Source: Brachybacterium sp.
GTDB taxonomy: Bacteria; Actinomycetota; Actinomycetes; Actinomycetales; Dermabacteraceae
Direction: 5' to 3'
Length of the DNA: 6,190 nt
NCBI GenBank assembly: GCA_030451965.1
Contig: JAKDNE010000202.1
Span: forward strand, 1-6,190
Part shown: in pieces, positions 1 through 5,636 of the stretch
Layout of the letters: each line of letters starts with the position of its first letter
How positions within the stretch are numbered: the first letter of the stretch is position 1
Notes under the pieces: generated by a model
Database searches by the model: none
Told to the model about the DNA's origin: nothing
What the model saw: only the letters and a program-made list of their open reading frames with translations
Made by a program: the position numbers and the translations under genes

Positions 1-1
1 G

Positions 2-604
2 GGCCTGCGGCTCGGCGTCGGCGGCTTCTTCGGCGTGCGTGCGCTGCAGGAGGGCGGGGGGACCCCGGTCGTCGAGGGTGAGGACGGGACGGAGGGCACC
101 GAGGGCACGCCCCCCGCCGAGGAGCCGACGGTCCTCGACGAGACGCCGGTGGGACCGGACTCCGCCGTCCCGCTCGGGAGCACCTTCCCGATCCGTTCCA
201 CCGTTCTCGGGGGTGAGGTGGAGGTCACCGTCACGGCCGTGGACTGGGATGCGACCGAGGAGCTCCACGAGGCGAACTCCTTCAACGAGGAGCCGCGGGA
301 GGGGAACAGATACCTCCTGCTCACGGTGGAGGGGGTCTATCTCGGCGACGGGTTCGACAGCGTCGGCGCCGGCAACTGGATCGTGGTGGTGTACGTGGCG
401 GAGGACGGCACCGAGTACGAACGGAGCTACCGCGTCACCCCTCACCACGACGAGCTGATCGGGCAGAAGGGCGTCGACGAGGACGGAGGCTTCCTCGCGG
501 AATTCTGCTTCGAGGTGCCGGAGGGGCTCGAGGCAGGAGGCCACTTCGTGCTCGACGACGGGATACGGGACGTCGACGCCGGAGCCTGGGTCGAGGCGGT
601 CTGA
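2..604 (+). CDS. Partial membrane-anchored DUF4352-like protein (5' end missing)
   Basis: The reading frame is open from the first bases, so the true start lies upstream; the GTG at 35 is internal. The 200 visible residues begin with a Gly/Val/Phe-rich stretch (about 1-13) that looks like the end of a transmembrane helix. A Glu/Gly/Thr/Pro-rich linker follows (about 16-58), then a beta-rich domain (about 59-200). That domain shares landmarks with the complete protein at 3244-4197: V-x-W-D-A-T-x-E at 80-87, an EGN-x-Y-LLLTV strand at 100-109, GHF at 180-182 and a closing W-V-x-A at 196-199. I assign it to the DUF4352/MPT63-like extracellular fold by pattern memory, not by a search. It is probably anchored in the membrane with the domain outside. 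Its role is unknown; cell-envelope or ligand-binding functions are possible but nothing shows one. It contains one cysteine (C169). Confidence 0.8.
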   Translation, partial: GLRLGVGGFFGVRALQEGGGTPVVEGEDGTEGTEGTPPAEEPTVLDETPVGPDSAVPLGSTFPIRSTVLGGEVEVTVTAVDWDATEELHEANSFNEEPREGNRYLLLTVEGVYLGDGFDSVGAGNWIVVVYVAEDGTEYERSYRVTPHHDELIGQKGVDEDGGFLAEFCFEVPEGLEAGGHFVLDDGIRDVDAGAWVEAV

Positions 605-631
605 CAGCGAGGCGGTCTGACCGCGAGGCGG
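592..631 (+). repeat. 16-bp tandem repeat, 2.5 copies, over the stop codon
   Basis: Copies start at 592, 608 and 624. The first two share 14 identical bases (CGAGGCGGTCTGAC) and the third is an 8-base partial copy. The stop codon of the first gene (602-604) lies inside copy one, so the later copies are untranslated. The 16-bp period is not a multiple of three, but extra copies would not change the protein because the stop comes first. This looks like replication-slippage duplication. Confidence 0.85.
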
Positions 632-654
632 ACGACGCCCGGCGTCCGTGCGCC
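627..654 (+). terminator. Weak possible terminator hairpin after the first gene
   Basis: CGGACG (629-634) pairs with CGTCCG (643-648) around an 8-base loop. Flanking GGC and GCC could add a few pairs with bulges, and a competing GACGC/GCGTC hairpin (634-646) uses the same bases. There is no T-run. The position 25-50 bp after the stop codon suits a terminator, but the stem is short and chance pairing is likely at this GC content. Confidence 0.3.
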
Positions 655-716
655 GAGGACTCCCGGAACCCGCGGCCACCCGGCATCCCGCGCCTGCGTC
701 CCGGCGGTCGCCCCGG

Positions 717-746
717 TGGACACCCGAGCCCGGTCTGAGGCATGAT
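717..746 (+). promoter_or_regulatory. Candidate sigma-A promoter of fadB
   Basis: TGGACA (717-722, five of six matches to TTGACA) is followed after 18 bp by CATGAT (741-746, four of six matches to TATAAT). This is the most AT-rich stretch of the 217-bp gap. Transcription would begin near 753, leaving a leader of about 70 bases before the fadB ATG. It is a prediction from consensus only. Confidence 0.4.
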
Positions 747-768
747 CTATCTGAAACCCGCAGTATCA
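743..768. promoter_or_regulatory. Imperfect inverted repeat, possible operator
   Basis: The half-sites are TGAT-ctat-CTG and CAG-t-ATCA, separated by a 7-base centre. The arms match at TGAT/ATCA and CTG/CAG but have unequal internal spacers (4 and 1 bases), so symmetry is poor. It overlaps the candidate -10 box and the expected transcription start, where a repressor would bind. No regulator gene is in the window. It may be coincidence. Confidence 0.25.
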
Positions 769-810
769 GGCAACTGTGGGGCGGCGCCCACCCTCGACGA
801 AGAGATCGCG

Positions 811-815
811 AAAGG
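811..815 (+). promoter_or_regulatory. Ribosome binding site of fadB
   Basis: AAAGG lies 6 bases before the ATG at 822. It fixes the start there rather than at the upstream in-frame codon near 648, whose product would begin with an Arg/Pro-rich extension that resembles translated intergenic DNA and would overlap the promoter candidate. Confidence 0.7.
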
Positions 816-821
816 TCACTG

Positions 822-3026
822 ATGAGCAGCTACACCGAGCACGTCACCCGAGTCCTCACCGAGGACCGTGAGCATCCGGGCCTGGGGACCGTGGCCGTGC
901 TGACCTTCGCACCGCCCGAGGGGGAGGAGCGCCGCCCCGCGACGCTCGGGCCCCGCTCGATCGAGGCCGTCACCGGCGCGATCGCCACCGCCGTGGACCG
1001 GGCCGAGGCCGGAGAGGTCCAGGCCATCGCCATGACCGGCACCGGGCGCGTCTTCCTCGCCGGCGCCGACCTGTCGATGTTCGCCGACCCCACTGCGGCA
1101 GCGAACGTCGAAGGCATGACCCGCGCCGCCCATGACCTGCAGATCCGCGTGCGCACCAGCCCCGTACCGGTGCTCGCCCACCTCAACGGGGCCGCCCTCG
1201 GCGGCGGCCTCGAGGTCGCGCTGATGGCCGACGTCCGCACCGTCGCCCCCGGCGTGCGCGGCATCGGAGTGCCGGAGACCAGCCTCGGCATCCTGCCCGG
1301 CTGGGGCGGCACCACCCTGCTGCAGTCCGTCGTCGGCGCCGAGACCGCCGTACGGATGATCCTCGAGGACCCCGCACGCGACAAGCAGCTCCGCGCCGAG
1401 CAGGCCCTCGAGGACGGTCTGGTCGACGAGCTCGCCGCCGACCTCGACGAGGCTCTGGACCAGTTCGCAGCCCTGGTCGCCGCTCATGTCGACCTCGAGG
1501 AGACCGACGCCGACGTGGTCGATCCGGTGCTCGCCGCGACCGCCGCCGACGCCCCGGCCGATGCTCCCGGTGCCTGGGCCGGACGCGAGGCGCCGCTGCC
1601 CGGGGTCGACACCCCCGAGGCCGAGGCGCTGCTCGACGCCCTCGACGCCCCGCACGGCAGCGCCGAGACCCGACGTGCCTGGGCCGCCCGGCTCGAGACG
1701 CAGGGAGCCCCCGCCGTCGGCCGCGCGCTCGCCCTGCTGCAGGGGCTGCCCGGGTCCACCCTCTCCGACGCCCTCGCCCGCGAGGGCGCCGCGCTGGACG
1801 AGCTGGTGCGCAGCGATGCCGCCGCCGCCTCGATGTACTCCGCCGAGCTGCTGCGCCGCGGCAAGCCCGGCCGCACCCCCGTCGACGGGGCCCGGGAGAT
1901 CCGCCGCGTGGGCGTGGCCGGCGCAGGCCTGATGGCCTCGCAGATCGCCGCCCAGCTGGCCCTGGGTCTGCAGGTCCCCGTGGTGATGCGTGATCTCGAC
2001 ACGGCGACCGCCGCCAAGGGGCTGGCCGCCGCGCGGGAGGTGATCGCCCAGACCGCTTCGCGCGGGATGCTGGACGAGGCCGCCGCGACGCAGATCGCCG
2101 AGAACCTCTCCGCCACCGCGGACCTGCAGGAGCTCGCGGGCTGCGACCTCGTGCTCGAGGCGGTCCCCGAGGTGCTCGCGATCAAGAAGTCCGTCTTCGC
2201 CGAGCTCGAGGGCGTCCTGGCCGAGGACGCCCTGCTGGTCACCAACACCTCCTCGCTGTCGGTGGCGCGGATGGCGGAGGAGCTCGCCCACCCCGAGCGC
2301 GTCGTGGGCCTGCACTTCTTCAACCCCGTCGCCAAGATGCCGCTGGTCGAGGTGGTCCACACCGAGGACACCGACGAGGCGACCCTGGCCACCGGTCTCG
2401 AGGTGGTCCGTCGCCTGAAGAAGTTCGCCGTGCGCAGCGCGGACGCTCCCGGCTTCATCGTCAACCGGCTGCTGTTCCGTGTGCTCGGTGCGGTCCTGGC
2501 CTCCGTCGACTCCGGAGCGGATCCGGCGGAGGTCGATGCCTCGCTCGATGCCCTCGGCCTGCCGATGCGCCCCTTCGCGCTGCTGGACCTGGTGGGTCTC
2601 GCCGTCGCCGATCACGTGGGTCAGGTGCTCGCCGCGGAGCTCGGCGACCGCTTCCACGCCTCCCCGGGGCTGAGTGCCATGGTCGAGAAGCAGGCCCACT
2701 TCACTGAGCGCAGCAAGACCTCCGTGCACCCGACGGTCTCGCCGGCGGTCGCCGAGGCGTTCGGGACGGATCCCTCCGCCGCCGCCACGGGCCCGGTCGG
2801 TGCCGCGCTGCTGGAGAAGGTCCAGGACGGACTGGCCGAGGAGATCGCGCTGATGCTCGAGTCGGGAGTGGTCGAGCGCCCCGAACAGGTGGACCTCGCC
2901 CTGATCCTGGGCGCCGGCTTCCCCCGCCACCGCGGCGGCGTCACCCCGTATCTCGACTCCTCCGGCGCCTCGCAGCGGGCGGCCGGCCGCACCTTCCACG
3001 GCGAGATGTTCATCGGCCGCGGCTGA
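822..3026 (+). CDS. fadB: FadB/FadJ-type enoyl-CoA hydratase / 3-hydroxyacyl-CoA dehydrogenase
   Basis: This 734-residue two-enzyme protein should hydrate enoyl-CoA and then oxidise L-3-hydroxyacyl-CoA with NAD in cytoplasmic fatty-acid beta-oxidation. The N-terminal crotonase domain (about 10-200) has the oxyanion-hole segment AGADL (80-84) and the catalytic pair E131 (GGGLEVAL) and E152 (VPET), matching E119 and E139 of E. coli FadB. An Ala/Asp-rich linker follows (about 205-360). The Rossmann domain starts near 362 with GAGLMASQIA (367-376). Dehydrogenase residues S477, H498 (LHFFNP), E510 (MPLVEV) and N548 (APGFIVN) have the same spacing as S137/H158/E170/N208 of human HADH. The C-terminal helical region ends in a GFPRHRGG motif (699-706), as in FadB proteins. 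Oddities are the GxGxxA motif, a long linker and no recognisable GxGFY motif. No thiolase (FadA) gene is adjacent. FadJ is an equally valid name, and the family assignment is secure. Confidence 0.95.
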   Translation: MSSYTEHVTRVLTEDREHPGLGTVAVLTFAPPEGEERRPATLGPRSIEAVTGAIATAVDRAEAGEVQAIAMTGTGRVFLAGADLSMFADPTAAANVEGMTRAAHDLQIRVRTSPVPVLAHLNGAALGGGLEVALMADVRTVAPGVRGIGVPETSLGILPGWGGTTLLQSVVGAETAVRMILEDPARDKQLRAEQALEDGLVDELAADLDEALDQFAALVAAHVDLEETDADVVDPVLAATAADAPADAPGAWAGREAPLPGVDTPEAEALLDALDAPHGSAETRRAWAARLETQGAPAVGRALALLQGLPGSTLSDALAREGAALDELVRSDAAAASMYSAELLRRGKPGRTPVDGAREIRRVGVAGAGLMASQIAAQLALGLQVPVVMRDLDTATAAKGLAAAREVIAQTASRGMLDEAAATQIAENLSATADLQELAGCDLVLEAVPEVLAIKKSVFAELEGVLAEDALLVTNTSSLSVARMAEELAHPERVVGLHFFNPVAKMPLVEVVHTEDTDEATLATGLEVVRRLKKFAVRSADAPGFIVNRLLFRVLGAVLASVDSGADPAEVDASLDALGLPMRPFALLDLVGLAVADHVGQVLAAELGDRFHASPGLSAMVEKQAHFTERSKTSVHPTVSPAVAEAFGTDPSAAATGPVGAALLEKVQDGLAEEIALMLESGVVERPEQVDLALILGAGFPRHRGGVTPYLDSSGASQRAAGRTFHGEMFIGRG

Positions 3027-3048
3027 GCGGCGCGGTCCTGCACCGCTC

Positions 3049-3086
3049 CCGCCCCGGGCCCCGACCTCCGTCGGGTCCCGGGGCGG
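3049..3086 (+). terminator. Strong hairpin terminator after fadB
   Basis: Seventeen bases (3049-3065) face seventeen (3070-3086) with 16 Watson-Crick pairs, one C/T mismatch (3059 and 3076) and a 4-base loop. It begins 22 bp after the fadB stop. The tract after it is TGTGCGTCGT, not a T-run, which is common for terminators in high-GC actinobacteria. It should separate fadB from the next gene. Confidence 0.8.
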
Positions 3087-3130
3087 TGTGCGTCGTGACG
3101 GGACGTGACCGGATCGGGATCCGGCATCCC

Positions 3131-3158
3131 TGGACGACTCCTGAACGCGCCGTACGAT
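3131..3158 (+). promoter_or_regulatory. Candidate promoter of the second DUF4352-like gene
   Basis: TGGACG (3131-3136) and TACGAT (3153-3158) are separated by 16 bp, with four of six matches to each sigma-A hexamer. The start of transcription would fall near 3165, about 80 bases before the ATG at 3244. The in-frame ATG at 3157 lies inside this -10 box, which argues against it as the translation start. Confidence 0.45.
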
Positions 3159-3233
3159 GTGGCGCACGGGCCCAGGGGGCTCGACCGCAGCAGGTCGTGT
3201 CAGGAGAGAGGGGACGGCGTCGTGCCCGGCGCC

Positions 3234-3237
3234 GGAG
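3234..3237 (+). promoter_or_regulatory. Ribosome binding site deciding the start at 3244
   Basis: GGAG lies 6 bases before the ATG at 3244. The upstream in-frame ATG at 3157 has no comparable site, and its extra 29 residues look like translated leader. Confidence 0.6.
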
Positions 3238-3243
3238 CAGAAC

Positions 3244-4197
3244 ATGTCGCAGCCACCGCAGAACGGATGGGGCCAGCAGCCGCCCTCCGGAGATCCCTAC
3301 GGCCCGTCGTCGGCGAACGGCGGGTACGGCGCCCAGGGACAGCCCCCGCACGGATTCGGTGCGCCGGGAACCGGGCCCACCTCCGCGAACGGCGGCTACG
3401 GTCAGGACGGAGCCTTCGCGCCGAGCTTCGGCGACGGGGGAGGGCAGGGCGTCGCGCCCCAGGGCGGTGCGCCGAAGACGTCGTACAAGGTCCCGCTCCT
3501 CGTCTGTGCCGGTTGCGCGCTGCTCGTCCTGCTGCTGCTCGTCGTGGGCGGAGGCATCTTCCTGTTCACCCGTGGCGGTGAGGAGCCCGCCGGCGGCGGG
3601 GAGACCACCACCACGGAGGGCGGCGAGGACCCGACCGACGAGCCCACCGACGAGCCGACGGAGGACCCGACCGAGGACCCCACCGACGAGCCGACGGAGG
3701 ATCCGAGCGATGATCCGACCGAGGAGCCCACGGACCAGCCGGCGGGCGACGGCGCCGGGACCGAGGACGACCCGTACGCCCTCGGCCAGAAGTTCACCCT
3801 CGACGACGGCGAGGGCGGCACCCTCGATGTGACCATCGGCGAGGTGAACTGGGATGCGACCGATGAGGTCATGGACGCCAGCTCCAGCAATACCGCGGTC
3901 TCCGAGAACCAGACCTACATCCTGGTCCCGGTCACGGTCACCTATCACGGCGACGACACGGCGGAGCCGATCCTGCTGCTCACCCTCGACTACCACTCCG
4001 AGGCCGGGGGGACCTACACCGACGACGGCGCCCTGACCCCGCAGAGCGTCATCTACACCGACACCCTCAACGACGGCGACAGCGACACCTGGGACTACGG
4101 GATCATCGTGCCCGCCGCCGAGATCGAGTCCGGCCACTTCACCGTCCGTGCGCTGTTCGACTTCAGCGCGGAGGACTCCTGGGTGAGCGCCGCCTGA
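3244..4197 (+). CDS. Membrane-anchored protein with Pro/Thr/acidic stalk and DUF4352-like domain
   Basis: The 317-residue protein has four parts. Residues 1-79 are Gly/Pro/Gln/Asn-rich and disordered, with a repeated SANGGYG motif, and are probably cytoplasmic. Residues 83-108 form one strongly hydrophobic transmembrane helix preceded by K82. Residues 113-177 are an acidic Pro/Thr stalk, with tetrads of the form PT(D/E)(D/E) at 129-166. Residues 178-317 are a beta-rich domain with V-N-W-D-A-T at 201-206, GHF at 297-299 and W-V at 313-314. The helix followed by an acidic stalk suggests the C-terminal domain is outside the cell. The domain resembles DUF4352/MPT63-like folds and is a paralog of the partial protein at 2-604. 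Cysteines 88 and 91 lie in the helix; the long N-terminus rules out a normal lipoprotein signal. It has its own promoter candidate and is bounded by hairpins on both sides. Function is unknown; the family assignment comes from pattern memory. Confidence 0.88.
   Translation: MSQPPQNGWGQQPPSGDPYGPSSANGGYGAQGQPPHGFGAPGTGPTSANGGYGQDGAFAPSFGDGGGQGVAPQGGAPKTSYKVPLLVCAGCALLVLLLLVVGGGIFLFTRGGEEPAGGGETTTTEGGEDPTDEPTDEPTEDPTEDPTDEPTEDPSDDPTEEPTDQPAGDGAGTEDDPYALGQKFTLDDGEGGTLDVTIGEVNWDATDEVMDASSSNTAVSENQTYILVPVTVTYHGDDTAEPILLLTLDYHSEAGGTYTDDGALTPQSVIYTDTLNDGDSDTWDYGIIVPAAEIESGHFTVRALFDFSAEDSWVSAA
3628..3741 (+). repeat. In-frame 12-bp repeats encoding PT(D/E)(D/E) tetrads
   Basis: Nine degenerate tetrads of the type DPTD, EPTD, EPTE and DPSD, plus a final QP, are encoded in a row. 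Codons vary (CCC/CCG, GAC/GAT, ACC/ACG), so copies are not identical in DNA. This suggests an old array kept for protein composition. It forms the extended stalk between the membrane helix and the outer domain. Slippage could change copy number in 12-bp steps without a frameshift. Confidence 0.85.
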
Positions 4198-4238
4198 GGT
4201 CCTCGCCCCACGGCCTGTTCACGACCCGCAGCGCGGTC

Positions 4239-4279
4239 ACGGCCCGCTCTCGCTCCCGTCGAGGAGGAGGGCGGGCCGT
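4239..4279. terminator. Bidirectional hairpin terminator between convergent genes
   Basis: ACGGCCCGC (4239-4247) pairs with GCGGGCCGT (4271-4279). The stem continues inward with TCTC/GAGG (one T-G wobble), a bulged G at 4252 and CTCC/GGAG, leaving a 6-base loop at 4257-4262. That is about 17 pairs with one bulge. It sits in the 107-bp gap between two genes reading toward each other and can act on both strands. There is no clear T-run on either side. Confidence 0.72.
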
Positions 4280-4304
4280 CCGCATCTGGTGCTGACGGGC
4301 GTGT

Positions 4305-5531
4305 TCAGCGCCGCGGCGCCGCCCAGGCGTCGAGCTGCTCGAGCGCCTGCTCGATGGTCGCGCGGCTCTTGCAGAACGCCATGCGCAGGTAGGCACTCGC
4401 CTCCCCGGCATCGCCGTCGCGGTAGAAGGCGGACAACGGGATCGCCACCACCCCGGCCTCCGTCGGCAGTCGCTCCGCCAGGGCGTCGGCGTCGGGCTCC
4501 CCGAGCGGGCCGGCATCGGCGACCGTGAAATAGCCGGCCGCAGGAACGCTCACCCGGAAGCCGATCTCGCGCAGCCCGTCTGTGAGCAGGTCGCGGCGCT
4601 CGCGCAGGTCCGCGGCCAGGTCCTGGAAGACCGATGGCGGCTTGCCCAGCCCCACGGCCACCGCGGGCTGGAAGGGTGCCCCGGAGGAGTAGGTCAGCCA
4701 CTGCTTCACCCCGGTGATCGCCGTGATCAGCTCCGCCCGGGCGGTGATCCAGCCGATCTTCCAGCCGGTCACCGAGAAGGTCTTGCCCGCCGAGGAGATC
4801 GAGACCGTGCGGTCCTGCGCGCCGGGCAGGGCGGCGATCGGCTGGTGGACGTCGCCGAAGGTGAGGTGCTCGTAGACCTCGTCGGTGGCGATCAGCGCAT
4901 CGTGGCGCACCGCCTCGTCGACGATCGCCTGCAGCGCCTCCGGGGGCAGCATCATCCCGGTGGGGTTGTGCGGGGTGTTCACCAGCACCAGCCGGGTGCG
5001 CTCGGAGAAGGCGCCGCGCAGCGCGTCCGTGGAGACCTCCAGGACCAGGTCGCCCGCGTCGGAGTCCGAGCGGGAGGTGACCGGCACCGTGCGATGCACC
5101 CCGCCGGCCAGCGCGATGATCGCCGCGTACTGGTCGTAGAACGGCTCGAGGGTGATCACCTCGTCGCCCGGCTCGACCAGGGCCAGGATCGTCGCCGCGA
5201 GCGCCTCGGTGGCGCCGGTGGTCACCAGCACCTCGTCCGCCGGATCCCAGCGCAGCCCGTACCAGCGGGACTGGTGCTCGGCGACCGCCTCCCGCAGCCC
5301 TGCCTCCCCGATGCCGGGCGGGTACTGGTTGTGGCCCTGACGGATCGCCTCGATCGCGGCCTCGGCGACAGCGGTGGGTGGGGGATCGTCGGGGAAGCCC
5401 TGCCCGAGGTTCAGCGCGCCGTGCGCGAGGGCGCGGGCGGACATCTGGGCGAACACGCTCGGGCGCGCCTCCCCGTTCTTCAGCAGGCCGGCAGCAGCGG
5501 CGGCACGGGTCCAGGGGCCGGTGGTCTTCAT
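4305..5531 (-). CDS. Class I/II PLP-dependent aminotransferase, DapC-like (Rv0858c type)
   Basis: The 408-residue protein is a fold-type I aminotransferase that uses pyridoxal phosphate to move an amino group between an amino acid and a 2-oxo acid. Visible motifs are NLGQGFPD (41-48), the NQYPPG segment (68-73), the phosphate-binding GATEA (106-110), NTPHNPTG with N189, TDEVYEHL with D217 and Y220, the PLP lysine K250 in SSAGK, GWKIGW (256-261) and the carboxylate-binding R383 (YLRMAFCK). Length and motifs recall mycobacterial Rv0858c, described as N-succinyldiaminopimelate aminotransferase (lysine/peptidoglycan precursor pathway). Kynurenine and methionine aminotransferases share these motifs, so the substrate is not settled. 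The start is the ATG at 5531-5529; the longer frame upstream reads through the antisense of the macro gene and is rejected. No purine-rich Shine-Dalgarno site precedes this ATG. The gene converges on the DUF4352-like gene and diverges from the macro gene. Confidence 0.93.
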   Translation of the reverse strand: MKTTGPWTRAAAAAGLLKNGEARPSVFAQMSARALAHGALNLGQGFPDDPPPTAVAEAAIEAIRQGHNQYPPGIGEAGLREAVAEHQSRWYGLRWDPADEVLVTTGATEALAATILALVEPGDEVITLEPFYDQYAAIIALAGGVHRTVPVTSRSDSDAGDLVLEVSTDALRGAFSERTRLVLVNTPHNPTGMMLPPEALQAIVDEAVRHDALIATDEVYEHLTFGDVHQPIAALPGAQDRTVSISSAGKTFSVTGWKIGWITARAELITAITGVKQWLTYSSGAPFQPAVAVGLGKPPSVFQDLAADLRERRDLLTDGLREIGFRVSVPAAGYFTVADAGPLGEPDADALAERLPTEAGVVAIPLSAFYRDGDAGEASAYLRMAFCKSRATIEQALEQLDAWAAPRR

Positions 5532-5636
5532 GGCGTCGAGTCTGTCAGAGACGGGCGGGGCAGGGAGGTCTACCGTGGCAGGGGCCGTGCGGTGCGGAGC
5601 CGCTCGGCGCAGAGCCGCGCAGCGAAGGAGCATGCC
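5532..5636. promoter_or_regulatory. Divergent intergenic region between aminotransferase and macro genes
   Basis: These 105 bp must hold the start signals of both genes unless the aminotransferase is transcribed from further away. On the plus strand TACCGT (5571-5576) fits TANNNT as a -10 box for the macro gene, with no convincing -35. On the minus strand no good sigma-A pair is visible. The region also contains two GAGCCGC copies (5597-5603 and 5612-5618) of unknown meaning. Confidence 0.3.
5625..5630 (+). promoter_or_regulatory. Strong ribosome binding site of the macro-domain gene
   Basis: AAGGAG lies 6 bases before the ATG at 5637. Another ATG at 5632 is only 1 base from the site and is in a different frame, so the ATG at 5637 is the start. 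Confidence 0.8.

Noticed and set aside
3157..3243. Upstream ATG start for the second DUF4352-like protein
   Set aside because: This ATG lies inside the candidate -10 box and lacks a ribosome binding site, while the ATG at 3244 has GGAG 6 bases before it.
816..3245. Long open frame antisense to fadB (about 800 codons)
   Set aside because: The sense frame has intact catalytic motifs at the right spacing. Long antisense frames are expected in DNA this GC-rich, and the antisense product is low-complexity Gly/Arg/Glu/His sequence with no recognisable domain.
3505..3516. Lipobox-like cysteines (C88, C91) in the membrane helix of the second DUF4352-like protein
   Set aside because: The residue at -3 to C91 is Cys rather than Leu/Val/Ile, and about 80 disordered residues precede the helix, so it is not a lipoprotein signal peptide.
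3402..3890. Antisense frame with Val-Gly-Ser-Ser repeats
   Set aside because: It is the mirror of the PT(D/E)(D/E) coding repeat and has no other gene features.
822..5531. Shared ancestry with the mycobacterial dapC-fadA-fadB neighbourhood (Rv0858c-Rv0860)
   Set aside because: From memory, those genes are divergent and include fadA. Here fadB and the aminotransferase converge, a surface-protein gene lies between them and fadA is absent, so the resemblance is too loose to claim synteny.
4845..5636. Plus-strand frame running into the macro gene, giving a 437-residue product
   Set aside because: It overlaps the aminotransferase on the opposite strand. The macro domain is complete from 5637, which has a strong ribosome binding site. 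The upstream part has no domain features.
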